Source: Streptomyces sp. NBC_01750 (GTDB lineage: Bacteria > Actinomycetota > Actinomycetes > Streptomycetales > Streptomycetaceae). Taken from it: 64,000 nt of DNA. Where the stretch lies: assembly GCF_035918095.1 (NCBI RefSeq), contig NZ_CP109137.1, forward strand, positions 3,288,001-3,352,000. Reading direction: 5' to 3'. A program made the translations under genes and the position numbers. Positions 1-9,352 of this stretch are shown piece by piece. Positions within the stretch are counted from its first letter, which is position 1; the number at the start of each line of letters is the position of its first letter. Under the pieces are notes generated by a model. That model did no database searches. It saw only the letters and a list, made by a program, of their open reading frames with translations, and had not been told where the DNA came from.

Positions 1-1124
1 ACATGAAGCTCAACAAGAACATCGTGATCAAGCAGACCTCGATCGAGCGGAACGAGAACTACTACCCGCAGCTGCTGACGCATCTGGGCAGCGGCAGCGG
101 ACTGGCAGACATCCAGGCCGTCGAGGTCAACAACATCGCCGAGATAACCGCCACTCAGGCCGGCAAGCTCGTCGACCTGGGCAGGACCGACGGGGTCCAG
201 AAGGACGCGTTCCTGCCGTGGAAGCTGGCGCAGGCCACCACCAAGGACGGCAGGACGATCGCGCTGGGCACCGACATCGGGCCGCAGGGCATCTGCTACC
301 GCAAGGACCTCTTCGCCAAGGCCGGACTGCCCACCGACCGTGAGGCGGTCGGCAGACTGTGGGCCGGCGACTGGAACAAGTACCTGGACGCGGGCAAGCA
401 GTTCAAGGCCAAGGCGCCGAAGGGTACGGCGTTCGTGGACTCCGCGTCCGGCGTGATGGCGGCGATAACCGGCAGCAACGAGAACCGCTTCTACGACAAG
501 GACGGCAAGGTCGTCTACAAGACCAACCCGTCCGTGAAGCAGGCCTGGGACATCGCCGCGGCGTTCGCGACGGAGGGCCTCACCGGCAAGCTCCAGCAGT
601 TCACACCCGCCTGGGACCAGGGCTATGCGAACGGCACCTTCGCGACCGTCTCCTGCCCGGCCTGGATGCTCGGTTATATCCAGGACAAGGCCGGGGCGCC
701 GGGCAAGGACAAGTGGGACGTGGCCGCGGCGCCGAAGCCCAGCAACTGGGGCGGCTCGTTCCTGACCGTCCCCGAAGCCGGCAAGAACAAGGCCGAGGCG
801 GCGAAGCTCGCAGCCTGGCTGACCGCGCCCGAGCAGCAGGCGAAGCTCTTCGCCAAGCGCGGCAGCTTCCCGAGCGCCAAGGCCGCGTACTCCCTGCCTG
901 CCGTCTCCGGCGCCAAGCACACCTACTTCGGGGGCGCGCCCATCGGGCAGATCTTCTCCGAGGCCGCCGAGGGTGTGCCGGTCCAGATCATCGGGCCGAA
1001 GGATCTGATCATCGCGCAGAACCTGGCGGACATCGGCATGCTCCAGGTCGACCAGAAGGGCCGTTCGTCCAAGGAGGGCTGGAACGCGGCTGTGAAGGCG
1101 ATCGACAACGCTCTGGACCAGTGA
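1..1124 (+). CDS. cebE: Cellobiose/cello-oligosaccharide ABC transporter substrate-binding protein, 5' truncated
   Basis: This is the extracellular solute-binding protein of a carbohydrate ABC importer. It is open from the window edge, so the lipoprotein signal and N-terminal lobe lie outside; about 373 residues from the first visible Met are present. The visible part has the family's central and C-terminal features, with repeated aromatic residues suited to sugar stacking (for example the PAWDQGYANGTF and SNWGGSF stretches). Its stop overlaps the next gene's possible GTG (GTGA). The order binding protein, two permeases, GH1 beta-glucosidase is that of the streptomycete cebEFG-bglC cluster, which imports cellobiose and cellotriose and is repressed by CebR. 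The substrate is inferred from this order. Confidence 0.85.
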   Translation, partial: MKLNKNIVIKQTSIERNENYYPQLLTHLGSGSGLADIQAVEVNNIAEITATQAGKLVDLGRTDGVQKDAFLPWKLAQATTKDGRTIALGTDIGPQGICYRKDLFAKAGLPTDREAVGRLWAGDWNKYLDAGKQFKAKAPKGTAFVDSASGVMAAITGSNENRFYDKDGKVVYKTNPSVKQAWDIAAAFATEGLTGKLQQFTPAWDQGYANGTFATVSCPAWMLGYIQDKAGAPGKDKWDVAAAPKPSNWGGSFLTVPEAGKNKAEAAKLAAWLTAPEQQAKLFAKRGSFPSAKAAYSLPAVSGAKHTYFGGAPIGQIFSEAAEGVPVQIIGPKDLIIAQNLADIGMLQVDQKGRSSKEGWNAAVKAIDNALDQ

Positions 1125-1126
1125 GC

Positions 1127-2173
1127 ATGAGCATGCTGGGGCCCGGGGAGCGTCCCCCGGCAGGACACAGCACCACGGCGGTAGCCGCCGCGCCCTCCCC
1201 GGGGGAGGAGGGCGCGGCCCCGCCGCTCGCCCCGGCGCCGTCCGCGGCCGAGGAGCGGCGCCGCGCCCGGCGCAGCCGCCGTTACCGGCTGGACGTGAAG
1301 TGGAGCCCGTACGCCTTTGTCATGCCGTTCTTCGTCTTCTTCCTGGCTTTCGGGCTCTTCCCGCTGCTCTACACCGGCTGGGCCTCGCTGCACCGGGTGG
1401 AGCTGACGGCGCCCACCGACATGGAGTGGGTGGGGCTGCGGAACTTCTCGCGGCTGCTCGAGGACGAGTTCTTCTGGAACGCGCTGCGGAACACCGTCAC
1501 CATCGGGCTGATCTCCACGGTGCCGCAACTGCTGATGGCGCTGGGCATCGCGCATCTGCTCAACTACCGGCTGCGCGGCTCGATGTTCTTCCGGGTCGCC
1601 GCGCTGACTCCCTACGCCACTTCGGTGGCCGCGGCGACGCTCGTCTTCGTGCTCCTCTTCGGACGCGACTACGGGATGATCAACTGGACGCTGGGGCTGG
1701 CCGGTTTCGACAACGTCGACTGGCAGAACGGCGAATGGACCTCCCAGCTGGCCGTCTCCACCATCGTGATCTGGCGGTGGACGGGGTACAACGCGCTGAT
1801 CTACCTCGCCGCGATGCAGTCCATCCCGAATGACCTGTACGAGTCGGCCGCGCTGGACGGTGCCTCGCGCCGGCAGCAGTTCATCCATGTCACGGTCCCT
1901 TCGCTGCGGCCGACCATCCTGTTCACCTGTGTGGTCTCGACGATCGGCGCGACCCAACTGTTCGGTGAGCCGCTGCTGTTCAACGGCAGTGCGGGCGCGA
2001 CCGGTGGAGCCGACCACCAGTTCCAGACCCTCGGTCTCTATCTGTACGAGCAGGGCTGGGTCAATCTCCACCTCGGCCGGGCCTCGGCGATCGCCTGGGC
2101 GATGTTCCTGATCCTGCTGGTGATCGGCGCGGTGAACTGGCTGCTCGCCCGCCGTCTGAGCAAGAGCGCGTAG
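1127..2173 (+). CDS. cebF: Carbohydrate ABC transporter permease (MalF type)
   Basis: This inner-membrane permease of the cellobiose importer has 348 residues. A long Pro/Ala/Arg-rich cytoplasmic tail of about 65 residues precedes six predicted membrane segments. The permease EAA loop is visible as YESAALDGASRRQQF near residue 245, where the MsiK-type ATPase would dock. No ATPase gene is in this operon, as is usual for streptomycete sugar importers that share MsiK. A GTG at 1121 overlaps the cebE stop and would add two residues; ATG 1127 was preferred, but neither start has a strong ribosome-binding site, so translation is probably coupled to cebE. It pairs with cebG downstream. Confidence 0.88.
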   Translation: MSMLGPGERPPAGHSTTAVAAAPSPGEEGAAPPLAPAPSAAEERRRARRSRRYRLDVKWSPYAFVMPFFVFFLAFGLFPLLYTGWASLHRVELTAPTDMEWVGLRNFSRLLEDEFFWNALRNTVTIGLISTVPQLLMALGIAHLLNYRLRGSMFFRVAALTPYATSVAAATLVFVLLFGRDYGMINWTLGLAGFDNVDWQNGEWTSQLAVSTIVIWRWTGYNALIYLAAMQSIPNDLYESAALDGASRRQQFIHVTVPSLRPTILFTCVVSTIGATQLFGEPLLFNGSAGATGGADHQFQTLGLYLYEQGWVNLHLGRASAIAWAMFLILLVIGAVNWLLARRLSKSA

Positions 2174-2182
2174 GGGGACGAG

Positions 2183-3028
2183 ATGTTCAGCGCCAGACGT
2201 GCCGGACGCCGGCTCCACGGTGGCCGGATCACCCATGCCGTACTGATCGTGTTCACTGCCGGCTCGCTCTTTCCGCTGGTGTGGACAGCGATCGCGGCTT
2301 CCCGCAACAGCTCCCGGCTCGCCCGGACTCCCCCGCCGTTCTGGTTCGGCGGCAATCTCCTGGGGAATCTCGAGATCGCCTGGACCGACGCCAATATGGG
2401 CACCGCCCTGCTCAATACGACGATCGTCGCCGGGTCGGTCGCGACCGGGACCGTGGTCTTCTCCACGCTCGCCGGCTTCGCCTTCGCCAAACTCCGCTTC
2501 CGCTTCAAGAACCTCCTGCTGCTGCTGGTGATCGGCACGATGATGGTGCCGCCGCAGCTCAGCGTCGTACCGCTGTACATGCTGATCGCCGAGCTGTCCT
2601 GGACGGATCAGCTGCAGTCCGTCGTCCTGCCCACCCTGGTCAGCGCCTTCGGGGTGTTCTTCATGCGGCAGTACCTGATCGAGGCGCTGCCCACCGAGCT
2701 GATCGAGGCGGCCCGGGTGGACGGCGCGAACAGCTGGCGCGTGGTGTGGCATGTCGTCTTCCCGGCGGCCCGCCCCGCGATGGCGGTGTTGGGCATGCTG
2801 ACGTTCGTGATGGCCTGGAACGACTTCTTCTGGCCGATCATCGCGCTGACCCAGAACGGCAACCCCACCGTGCAGGTGGCGCTGACCGGACTCGGCCGCG
2901 GCTATATCCCCGACCAGTCGGTGATCATGGCCGGCGCGCTGCTGGGCACGCTGCCGCTGCTGATCGCCTTCGTCGTCTTCGGCAAGCACATCGTCGGCGG
3001 CATCATGCAGGGCGCGGTCAAGGGCTGA
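2183..3028 (+). CDS. cebG: Carbohydrate ABC transporter permease (MalG type)
   Basis: This is the second permease of the cellobiose importer, with 281 residues and about six membrane segments. The EAA loop is visible as [15 protein letters not shown] near residue 175. The start follows a GGGGACGAG ribosome-binding site and lies 9 bp after the cebF stop, so the two are cotranscribed. The length and late-cytoplasmic EAA loop are usual for MalG-type subunits. CebF and CebG should form the heterodimeric channel energised by a distant MsiK-like ATPase. Confidence 0.9.
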   Translation: MFSARRAGRRLHGGRITHAVLIVFTAGSLFPLVWTAIAASRNSSRLARTPPPFWFGGNLLGNLEIAWTDANMGTALLNTTIVAGSVATGTVVFSTLAGFAFAKLRFRFKNLLLLLVIGTMMVPPQLSVVPLYMLIAELSWTDQLQSVVLPTLVSAFGVFFMRQYLIEALPTELIEAARVDGANSWRVVWHVVFPAARPAMAVLGMLTFVMAWNDFFWPIIALTQNGNPTVQVALTGLGRGYIPDQSVIMAGALLGTLPLLIAFVVFGKHIVGGIMQGAVKG

Positions 3029-3061
3029 CGCCTCCTCACAGTCCCGTATCCACACACATGC

Positions 3062-3075
3062 TGGGAGCACACCCA
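3062..3075. promoter_or_regulatory. CebR-like operator overlapping the bglC start codon
   Basis: The 14-bp sequence TGGGAGCACACCCA matches 12 of 14 positions of the published CebR box TGGGAGCGCTCCCA. Its last base is the A of the bglC ATG. CebR is the LacI-family repressor of the cebEFG-bglC genes and is released by cellobiose. A site at this position could block an internal bglC promoter or act as a roadblock. The site is read directly; the binding is inferred. Confidence 0.6.
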
Positions 3076-4502
3076 TGTCTGTCAGGCCTGTGACCTTTCC
3101 TCCCGCCTTCCTGTGGGGCACCGCCACCGCCGCGTACCAGATCGAGGGCGCGGTAGGCGAAGGCGGCCGCACCCCGTCGATCTGGGACACCTTCAGCCAT
3201 ACGCCGGGCAAGGTGGAGGGCGGTGACACCGGGGACACGGCCGTCGACCACTTCCACCGCCGGGCCGAGGACGTCGAGCTGATGGCCGGCCTCGGCGTCA
3301 ACGCGTACCGCTTCTCGGTCTCGTGGCCGCGCGTGCAGCCCACCGGCCGTGGCCCCGGCGTCCAGCGCGGCCTCGACTTCTACCGCGGCCTCGTCGACGA
3401 TCTGCTCGACCACGGCATCCGTCCCGTGCTCACCCTCTACCACTGGGATCTGCCGCAGGAACTGGAGGCGGCGGGCGGCTGGCCGGAGCGGGACACCGCG
3501 CAGCGCTTCGCCGACTACGCCCGTATCGTCGCGGAGGCGCTCGGCGACCGTGTCGATATGTGGACCACCCTCAACGAGCCCTGGTGCAGCGCCTTCCTCG
3601 GATACGGCTCTGGGGTCCACGCACCCGGCCGCACCGATCCGGTCGCCGCCCTGCGTGCCGCCCACCATCTCAACCTGGGCCACGGCCTGGCCGCCCAGGC
3701 GCTGCGCTCCGTACTCCCCGCCGGCGCGAAGCTCTCCATCAGCCTCAACCCGAGTGTCGTCAGGGCGAGGAGCCAGAGCCCCGGTGACCTGGACGCCCGG
3801 CGCCGTATAGACGCGCTCGCGAACCGGATCTTCGCGGGCCCGCTGCTCAAGGGCGCGTATCCGCAGGATCTGTTCGCGGACACGGCGGCCCTGACCGACT
3901 GGTCCTTCGTCCACGGCGACGACCTGGCCGTCATCAAGCACCCCCTGGACTCGCTCGGACTGAACTATTACGCACCTGCAGTTGTATCGGACGCCACTGA
4001 CAGTCACGGCGAGCGCAGCGACGGCCACGGCGCGAGCGAGCACTCGCCGTGGCCCGGCGCGGACGCGGTCTCCTTCCACCAGCCGCCCGGCGAACGCACC
4101 GAGATGGGCTGGTCGGTCGACCCGACCGGGCTCTACGACCTGCTGCTCCACTACACCCGCGAGGCGCCGGGACTGCCGCTGGTGATCACCGAGAACGGTG
4201 CCGCGTACGTCGACAAGCCGGCCGCCGACGGTACGGTCCACGACCCCGACCGCATCCGCTATCTGCACGGCCATCTCTCGGCGGTCCACCGGGCGATCGC
4301 CGACGGCGCCGACGTACGCGGCTACTTCCTCTGGTCCCTGATCGACAACTTCGAGTGGTCCTACGGCTACGGCAAACGCTTCGGCGCGGTCTACGTCGAC
4401 TACGAGACCCTGACCCGTACGCCCAAGTCCAGCGCCCACTGGTACGCAGCGCTGGCGCGGACCGGAGTGCTGCCGGGGCTACCGGGGCTGCCCGAGGCCT
4501 GA
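3075..4502 (+). CDS. bglC: GH1 family beta-glucosidase
   Basis: This cytoplasmic enzyme hydrolyses imported cellobiose and cellotriose to glucose. At 475 residues it is full length for glycoside hydrolase family 1. The N-terminal signature [14 protein letters not shown] is present. The catalytic acid/base Glu lies in TLNEPW near residue 175 and the nucleophile Glu in VITENGA near residue 375. No signal peptide is seen. It is the last gene of the ceb operon, 46 bp after cebG, and a CebR-like box covers its start. Its 3' end overlaps the convergent protease gene by 24 bp, with no terminator between them. Confidence 0.93.
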   Translation: MSVRPVTFPPAFLWGTATAAYQIEGAVGEGGRTPSIWDTFSHTPGKVEGGDTGDTAVDHFHRRAEDVELMAGLGVNAYRFSVSWPRVQPTGRGPGVQRGLDFYRGLVDDLLDHGIRPVLTLYHWDLPQELEAAGGWPERDTAQRFADYARIVAEALGDRVDMWTTLNEPWCSAFLGYGSGVHAPGRTDPVAALRAAHHLNLGHGLAAQALRSVLPAGAKLSISLNPSVVRARSQSPGDLDARRRIDALANRIFAGPLLKGAYPQDLFADTAALTDWSFVHGDDLAVIKHPLDSLGLNYYAPAVVSDATDSHGERSDGHGASEHSPWPGADAVSFHQPPGERTEMGWSVDPTGLYDLLLHYTREAPGLPLVITENGAAYVDKPAADGTVHDPDRIRYLHGHLSAVHRAIADGADVRGYFLWSLIDNFEWSYGYGKRFGAVYVDYETLTRTPKSSAHWYAALARTGVLPGLPGLPEA

Positions 4503-5432
4503 CACATAGGGCGGACGCTTGATGTCCGCGTCCTTCGTGCCCGCGACGGCGTCGTTGAAGAGGGCCTGCGCGTCCGCGCCGTAGAGCGGCGAATAGGTGA
4601 TCCAGTCGACGTTCTGGTCGTTGCCGCCGCCGTTGTAGCCGCCGGTGTTGCCGATGACCTTGCCGGTGCGGGTCCGGGGGTCGTAGTCAGTGATCCACGG
4701 ACCGCCGGAGACCCCGCCGTGGAAGCCGCCGCAGACCATCCGCATCTGCCGGAAACCAGGCAGTGAGGAGGTGTTGACATCGCAACGGAACGCCTGGTGC
4801 TGCTTGTTGACGTCTTCGCCGCCGGGATAACCGATCACGGTGGCGGTGTGGCGATAGCCGGACGCCCGGGTGAAGGTGAGTGCACCGGTGACGTTCTCGG
4901 CCTTGCCCCTGCCGTTCGGCGCGAGCTGCGCGAAGGCGAGGTCCAGGTCGGAAACGGGCTGCTTGGTGTTCTGCCGGTACCTCGGGTCCACGAAGATCCG
5001 CTTCACCTCGAAGACGCCGCTGGGCTGGTTGGCCGCGGAGGATCCGTGGCGGTACTGCGGTACGAAGACGGGGTGCGTGGCGCTCCTGAGGCCGATGGCG
5101 CAGTGACCGGCGGTGAGGACCAGATCCTTGCCGCGGCTGTGGACGACGCTGCCCGTGCAGGACGTCTCCCTGCCGCCGAACGGCTTGCCGTCGTAGAAGA
5201 ACGTGCCCACCATCGGCAGGCCGCCGAAGTACGTCCCCTGTTTGGTGCCGCCGGGCGCTTCCGCCCGCTCCGGCCCGTACCGGTCCGAGTCGACGGGTAC
5301 GGCGTCCGCCATGCGCTCGGCCGTCCAGAACCTCTCGCCCTCGGTGCGGGTCGCTGCCGAAGCGGGACCGGGGCGGAGTACTCCCGCGAAGACGATCAGA
5401 GCGAGTACAGGAAGCCAACGTGAGCGCAACAC
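4479..5432 (-). CDS. Secreted trypsin-like serine peptidase
   Basis: This is a secreted chymotrypsin-fold peptidase of 317 residues. The signal peptide is VLRSRW followed by a hydrophobic core and ASAA cleavage region. The catalytic triad is visible as His in TAGHC, Asp in SDLDLAF and Ser in GGVSGGP. Two Cys flank the His motif and two more lie near the Ser, consistent with disulfides. GTG 5432 was chosen because it gives a standard signal peptide; an upstream in-frame ATG at 5501 would add 23 polar residues. Homologues are common in streptomycetes and their substrates are unknown. It converges on bglC with a 24-bp coding overlap. Confidence 0.85.
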   Translation of the reverse strand: MLRSRWLPVLALIVFAGVLRPGPASAATRTEGERFWTAERMADAVPVDSDRYGPERAEAPGGTKQGTYFGGLPMVGTFFYDGKPFGGRETSCTGSVVHSRGKDLVLTAGHCAIGLRSATHPVFVPQYRHGSSAANQPSGVFEVKRIFVDPRYRQNTKQPVSDLDLAFAQLAPNGRGKAENVTGALTFTRASGYRHTATVIGYPGGEDVNKQHQAFRCDVNTSSLPGFRQMRMVCGGFHGGVSGGPWITDYDPRTRTGKVIGNTGGYNGGGNDQNVDWITYSPLYGADAQALFNDAVAGTKDADIKRPPYVSGLGQPR

Positions 5433-5527
5433 ACTGTCTCTCTGCTGGAGGGGCAACGGCCGTGACGAGGCGATACTTGTACCCAAGGGGTCCGGCGACA
5501 TTCCAGGACCCGTCGGAGCCGGCGACC

Positions 5528-5980
5528 TCAGTCGTCGCCGAGCACTGGCCACGTACTCCGTCGGGCGCGACGCAGCAGCACCGGATCGTCGCCCACGACC
5601 ACCGGATTGCCGACCTCGGTCAGCAGGGCGAGGTCGGCCGCCTCGTCCGCGTACGCCGAGCAGTCCGCCGGGTCGAAGCCGTACTCCCGCATCAGCGTGC
5701 GCGCGGCGTACCCCTTCCCCCGGCCGCGCATGCACGTCAGCATCTCGTCCGCGCCCAGGCGCGCGGCCAGCGGCGCCACCACGGGCAGCGGAGAGCTGGA
5801 GACCAGCACCATCAGATCGCCCGCCACCGCGTGCCGCACATACGCGGCGAGGCCGGGCTCGTTCCACAGTGCCCGCCGCACCAGCGTGCCTCCCACGTCG
5901 AAGAACGCGGCCTTGCGCGGGACTTGGCGGGTTTTGACGGTGATGGGAGTGATCGGGGCAACCGTGTCGCTCATGCCCAT
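5528..5980 (-). CDS. Short HAD-IB-like hydrolase
   Basis: This is a 150-residue HAD-superfamily protein. Motif I is FFDVGGTLVR, with the nucleophile Asp near residue 24; motif II is VSSSP; and the acidic end motif is in AYADEAADLALL. The C-terminal stretch GNPVVVGDDPVLLRRA resembles the SerB-like IB subfamily. It lacks the cap segment usually found between motifs I and II (about 40 residues separate them), so it is shorter than typical 200-280 residue members. Motif I has Gly at the third position where most HAD phosphatases have a second Asp, which may alter or abolish phosphatase activity. The gene is divergent from the S41 peptidase gene. Confidence 0.7.
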   Translation of the reverse strand: MGMSDTVAPITPITVKTRQVPRKAAFFDVGGTLVRRALWNEPGLAAYVRHAVAGDLMVLVSSSPLPVVAPLAARLGADEMLTCMRGRGKGYAARTLMREYGFDPADCSAYADEAADLALLTEVGNPVVVGDDPVLLRRARRSTWPVLGDD

Positions 5981-6133
5981 CAGTACGAAGTGCCGCCACG
6001 CATCACTCAAAAGTCGTGGGGGTTTTCCCCACCCCGGAGTGACCGGACAGCGGGATGTCGCCGACAGGTCGGACGGTCGATCGTGGTGGTACGTGATCGA
6101 CGACGTGGGACGACGTAAGGGGAAGGCACCATC

Positions 6134-7549
6134 ATGCAGCTCAGGAGTGGTTCGGGCACCATCTGCAGGACGATCGCGGCGGCGGCGCTGCTGGCCGTGA
6201 CCGCGAGCGTGGCCCTGCCGCTCGCCCCCGCAGACGCGCGGCCGTCGCAGCCGCCGCAGCCGCCCGCCGGTGTGTGGCAGGCCGACGGCTACGGCGAGGT
6301 GTTCTCGCTGGACGGGAGCCGGCTGCAGGAGTACCAGGTCACCGGCGTCAGCTGCATCAAGGGCGTTTCGGCCGGGCGCGCGGGCGGGCAGGCGGGAGGC
6401 GCCCGGTACGCCAACGCGCACGGCGATGTCTTCACCGTACGGTCCACGGGCCGTCCCGACCGGGCCGCGATGCATATCGACGGCTCACCGGGCGACCGCG
6501 GTCTGCGGCGCATCGGCGCTCTGCCCGCAGACTGCCTCAAGGAGAAGCCCGGCGGGCCGGTGGCCGCCTTCGACGTCTTCTGGCAGACCTTCGAGGAGAA
6601 CTACCCCTTCTTCGCTGCCAAGGGCATCGACTGGCAGGCGGTCCGGGACCGCTACCGCCCCCACATCGGCCCACGCACCACCGACGCAGAACTCTTCGCG
6701 GTCTTCCGGGAGATGGTCTCACCGCTGCATGACGCGCATGTCGCCGTGCTCGCCGGCGAGACCGGCCGCTTCGGCTCGACCCGGCCCGGCACCGAGATGC
6801 CCGGCGAGGCGCTGGACACCAAGGTCACCTCGTACATCGAGAAGCGCGATCTGTTGGGCACCAAGCTCAGGAAGTTCGCGGGCGGCCGGATCGGATACGC
6901 CGAACTGCCCGGCGGCCAGGGATACTTGCGTATCTCCGGCTTCGGCGGCTACGCCGAGGCGAACGACTTCGCCGCCAACAGCGCCGTGCTGGACGAGACC
7001 CTGGACACGATCTTCACCCGAGCGAGCACCGCCCGGCTGCGCGGCCTGATCATCGATCTGCGGATCAACGGCGGCGGCTCCGACTCGCTCGGGCTCCAGC
7101 TCGCCGGGCGCCTCACCGGCCGCCCGTACTTCGCCTACGCCAAGCGGGCCCGTAACGACCCCGCCGACGCGAGCCGGTTCACCCGCCCGCAGCCGCAGTA
7201 CGTACGGCCCGCGGCCGCACCCCGGTACACCGGCCCGATCGCGGTGCTGACCGGAGGCTCCACCATCAGTGCCGGAGAGACCTTCACCCAGGCGCTGATG
7301 GAGCGGCCCGGCCGGACCGTACGGATCGGCGAGAACACTCAGGGCGTGTTCTCCGACGCGATGGAGCGCGAGCTGCCCGGAGGCTGGCAGATCCGGCTGC
7401 CGAACGAGGAGTTCCTGACCCGGTCGGGCGGTACGTTCGACGGCCCCGGAATCCCGCCGCAGCTGCCCGAACCGGTCTTCACCGAGGAGGAGTTCGCGAA
7501 GGGTCGCGACTCGGCCTTCGACCGGGCCGTCGCCGTGCTCGGCCGCTGA
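6134..7549 (+). CDS. Secreted S41 family (tail-specific/tricorn-like) peptidase
   Basis: This 471-residue exported protein has an N-terminal signal peptide ending near PADA. The S41 core spans roughly residues 240-460. The substrate-binding strand region is LIIDLRINGGGSDSLG, and the nucleophile Ser is probably that of GGSTISAGETF, the usual S41 position. A ribosome-binding site (AAGGGGA) precedes the ATG. The upstream part includes DVFWQTFEENYPFFAAKG, which is typical of C-terminal processing and tricorn-core relatives. The gene is monocistronic and ends at a strong hairpin shared with the convergent chitinase gene. The substrate is unknown. Confidence 0.85.
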   Translation: MQLRSGSGTICRTIAAAALLAVTASVALPLAPADARPSQPPQPPAGVWQADGYGEVFSLDGSRLQEYQVTGVSCIKGVSAGRAGGQAGGARYANAHGDVFTVRSTGRPDRAAMHIDGSPGDRGLRRIGALPADCLKEKPGGPVAAFDVFWQTFEENYPFFAAKGIDWQAVRDRYRPHIGPRTTDAELFAVFREMVSPLHDAHVAVLAGETGRFGSTRPGTEMPGEALDTKVTSYIEKRDLLGTKLRKFAGGRIGYAELPGGQGYLRISGFGGYAEANDFAANSAVLDETLDTIFTRASTARLRGLIIDLRINGGGSDSLGLQLAGRLTGRPYFAYAKRARNDPADASRFTRPQPQYVRPAAAPRYTGPIAVLTGGSTISAGETFTQALMERPGRTVRIGENTQGVFSDAMERELPGGWQIRLPNEEFLTRSGGTFDGPGIPPQLPEPVFTEEEFAKGRDSAFDRAVAVLGR

Positions 7550-7566
7550 AGGACCCCGCAAGGGCA

Positions 7567-7606
7567 CGCGTCCCGGCCGGGGTGGGGGAAGGCCGGCCGG
7601 GACGCG
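7567..7606. terminator. Bidirectional hairpin terminator between S41 peptidase and chitinase
   Basis: A 14-bp perfect stem (CGCGTCCCGGCCGG and its complement) with a 12-nt loop lies between two convergent genes. No T tract follows, as is common in streptomycetes. Confidence 0.7.
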
Positions 7607-7634
7607 CGGTGGGGGGCGGGTGGATCCGTGGTGC

Positions 7635-9122
7635 CTACTTGAAGGCGGCGAACGCCTTCGTGAAGGCCAGCGGGTCCTGGACGATCGAGCTGCACGTCGC
7701 GTCCGCGGTGTTCTTCGCGCCGCCCGGGCACGCCTTGTCGCGGGCCGCGGACCACATCGCCAGCCAGCCGAGGCCCTTCGACTTCGCGAAGTCGACCAGC
7801 TGAGTGGCGTCGTCGACCTTGAAGATCTCGGTCGCGACGTCGTTGACGCCGATCATCGGCGTGACGGCGACGGCCTTCCACGCGGCGGCTTCGGAGAGAC
7901 CGAGCACGCCCTTGATCTGCGCCTGGGTCGCGGTCGCGGCCTGGATCGCGTAGTCGCCCATGTCACCGCTGTACGCCGGCCCGTAGTCCATCGCCATGAT
8001 GTTGACCGCGTCGACCTTCACGCCGTTCTTCTTGGCGTCGGCGATCAGATCCACGCCGGGCTGGGTCAGACCTTCGGGCATGACCGGAAGCGTGAAGGAG
8101 ACATCGAGCCCCGGGTGGGACTTCTGCAGCTGCGCGATCGCCTGCGAGCGGCGGGTGTTGGCGGCGGTGTCCGGCAGGGCCGCGCCCTCGATGTCGAAGT
8201 CGACCTTGGTGAGCTTGTACTCGTCGATGACCTTGCCGTACGCCTTGGCGAGCTCGTCGGCGGAGGAGCACTTGAGCCCGAGCTCGGAGCCCGCCGCGCC
8301 GCCGAAGGAGACTCGGACGTCGCCGCCCTTGGCGCGCAGCGCGCCTATCTGGGAGGCCACCTTGTCACTGGCGAGGTCGGTGACTCCGCCCCAGAGCGGG
8401 GCGCAGCTGCCGCCGGAGGTGATGAAGGCGAGGTTGAACTCCTTGATCCCGGCCTTGGTCGCGGTGTCCACCAGGTCGTACGCCGGGTAGAGCGAGGTGT
8501 CGACGTACGGCGCGAAGCCGGCGCCCGACGCGGTGCCGCCTCCGGAGGTCTCGGTCGGCGTCGGGGTGGGGTTGGTGGGCGTGGATGTGGGGGTGGGCTT
8601 CTGCGTGGGTGTGGCGGTCGCCGTCGGGGTGGGGGTGGGGTTCTCGGTGGGCCGGCCGCTCGGCTGCGGCGTCGCGCCGTCGTCGACCGAACACTTGACC
8701 TTGTCGATCGTGCAGGAGGTCGGGTCGCCGGCCGTCGCCGTACCACTCGCGGAGGTCACGAAGCCGACGGTGACCGACTTGCCGGGCGCGAGCTCCTTGT
8801 TCCAGCTCGCGGGCGTCACGGTGACGTGCTGCCCCTTGACCGTGTGCTCACCGTTCCAGAGCGAACCGATCGTGGTTCCCGTGGGCAGATCGAATTCGAG
8901 CGTCCACCCCGACTGTGCCTTGCCGGTGTCATTGGTGATGACGTACTGGCCGGTGTATCCACCGTTCCAGGAGCTGGTCTTGGTGTACGCGGCGCCTACC
9001 GCGGCGGCTTGGGCCGTGCCGGTGAGCGCGAACGCCGCGCCACCGATCACCGCGGCCGCGACGATCGCGCCGACCGCCTTGGTCCTGCCGCTCGCCCTGC
9101 GCCGGTGCGTGGTGCTGCCCAT
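7635..9122 (-). CDS. Secreted chitinase: CBM2 plus GH18 catalytic domain
   Basis: This exported protein has 495 residues. It begins with a signal peptide with a basic n-region and cleavage near AQAAA. A CBM2-type carbohydrate-binding module follows at residues 45-150, with a Cys pair near its C-terminal edge and exposed Trp residues. A Pro/Thr-rich linker covers about 155-200, and a GH18 barrel covers 205-495. The GH18 signature is TKVDFDIEG: the last Asp-x-Asp-x-Glu is intact, but the first Asp of DxxDxDxE is Thr. It should cleave chitin outside the hypha to feed the N-acetylglucosamine pathway. A DasR-type box lies 130 bp upstream. Confidence 0.9.
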   Translation of the reverse strand: MGSTTHRRRASGRTKAVGAIVAAAVIGGAAFALTGTAQAAAVGAAYTKTSSWNGGYTGQYVITNDTGKAQSGWTLEFDLPTGTTIGSLWNGEHTVKGQHVTVTPASWNKELAPGKSVTVGFVTSASGTATAGDPTSCTIDKVKCSVDDGATPQPSGRPTENPTPTPTATATPTQKPTPTSTPTNPTPTPTETSGGGTASGAGFAPYVDTSLYPAYDLVDTATKAGIKEFNLAFITSGGSCAPLWGGVTDLASDKVASQIGALRAKGGDVRVSFGGAAGSELGLKCSSADELAKAYGKVIDEYKLTKVDFDIEGAALPDTAANTRRSQAIAQLQKSHPGLDVSFTLPVMPEGLTQPGVDLIADAKKNGVKVDAVNIMAMDYGPAYSGDMGDYAIQAATATQAQIKGVLGLSEAAAWKAVAVTPMIGVNDVATEIFKVDDATQLVDFAKSKGLGWLAMWSAARDKACPGGAKNTADATCSSIVQDPLAFTKAFAAFK

Positions 9123-9218
9123 TGCTGCCTGCCTCTGCGTTACGGGAGTGGGGGGTGTGGCAGCACGCTAGCGACCCGGAAACGGACAAATGACCGGTTC
9201 GGGGCGGAGGTTGAGCTA

Positions 9219-9238
9219 TTTAGGACGCCCTTAAGGGA
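9219..9238. repeat. 20-bp motif (CCCTTAAGGG core) upstream of chitinase, copy 1
   Basis: This AT-richer 20-mer contains the perfect 10-bp palindrome CCCTTAAGGG. It recurs at 19 of 20 positions next to the second chitinase gene (28036-28055). Here it lies between the DasR-type box and the chitinase start, probably in the 5' untranslated or promoter region. I recognise no regulator for it. Confidence 0.6.
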
Positions 9239-9254
9239 GGCATCGGAACGGATT

Positions 9255-9270
9255 AATGGTCGAGACCACT
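9255..9270. promoter_or_regulatory. DasR response element (dre) upstream of CBM2-GH18 chitinase
   Basis: The sequence AATGGTCGAGACCACT matches 13 of 16 positions of the dre consensus ACTGGTCTAGACCAGT. It sits about 130 bp before the chitinase start. DasR is the GntR-family N-acetylglucosamine regulator that controls chitinase genes in streptomycetes. Binding is inferred from the match. Confidence 0.75.
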
Positions 9271-9352
9271 CAGCAGGTCGTCAGGTGCTGAACCGGCTGC
9301 CGGACGGGCCCGGACGCGCAGCGAGGTCACGCCTCGCGGTCACGCATCCCGG

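Noticed and set aside
1146..1161. GGGGAGCGTCCCCC at the start of cebF as a second CebR box.
   Set aside because: It lacks the 14-bp spacing of the box and lies within GC-rich low-complexity sequence.
923..3343. 806-codon minus-strand open frame opposite cebF and cebG.
   Set aside because: Same type of artefact, with low-complexity His/Arg/Gln composition and no ribosome-binding site.
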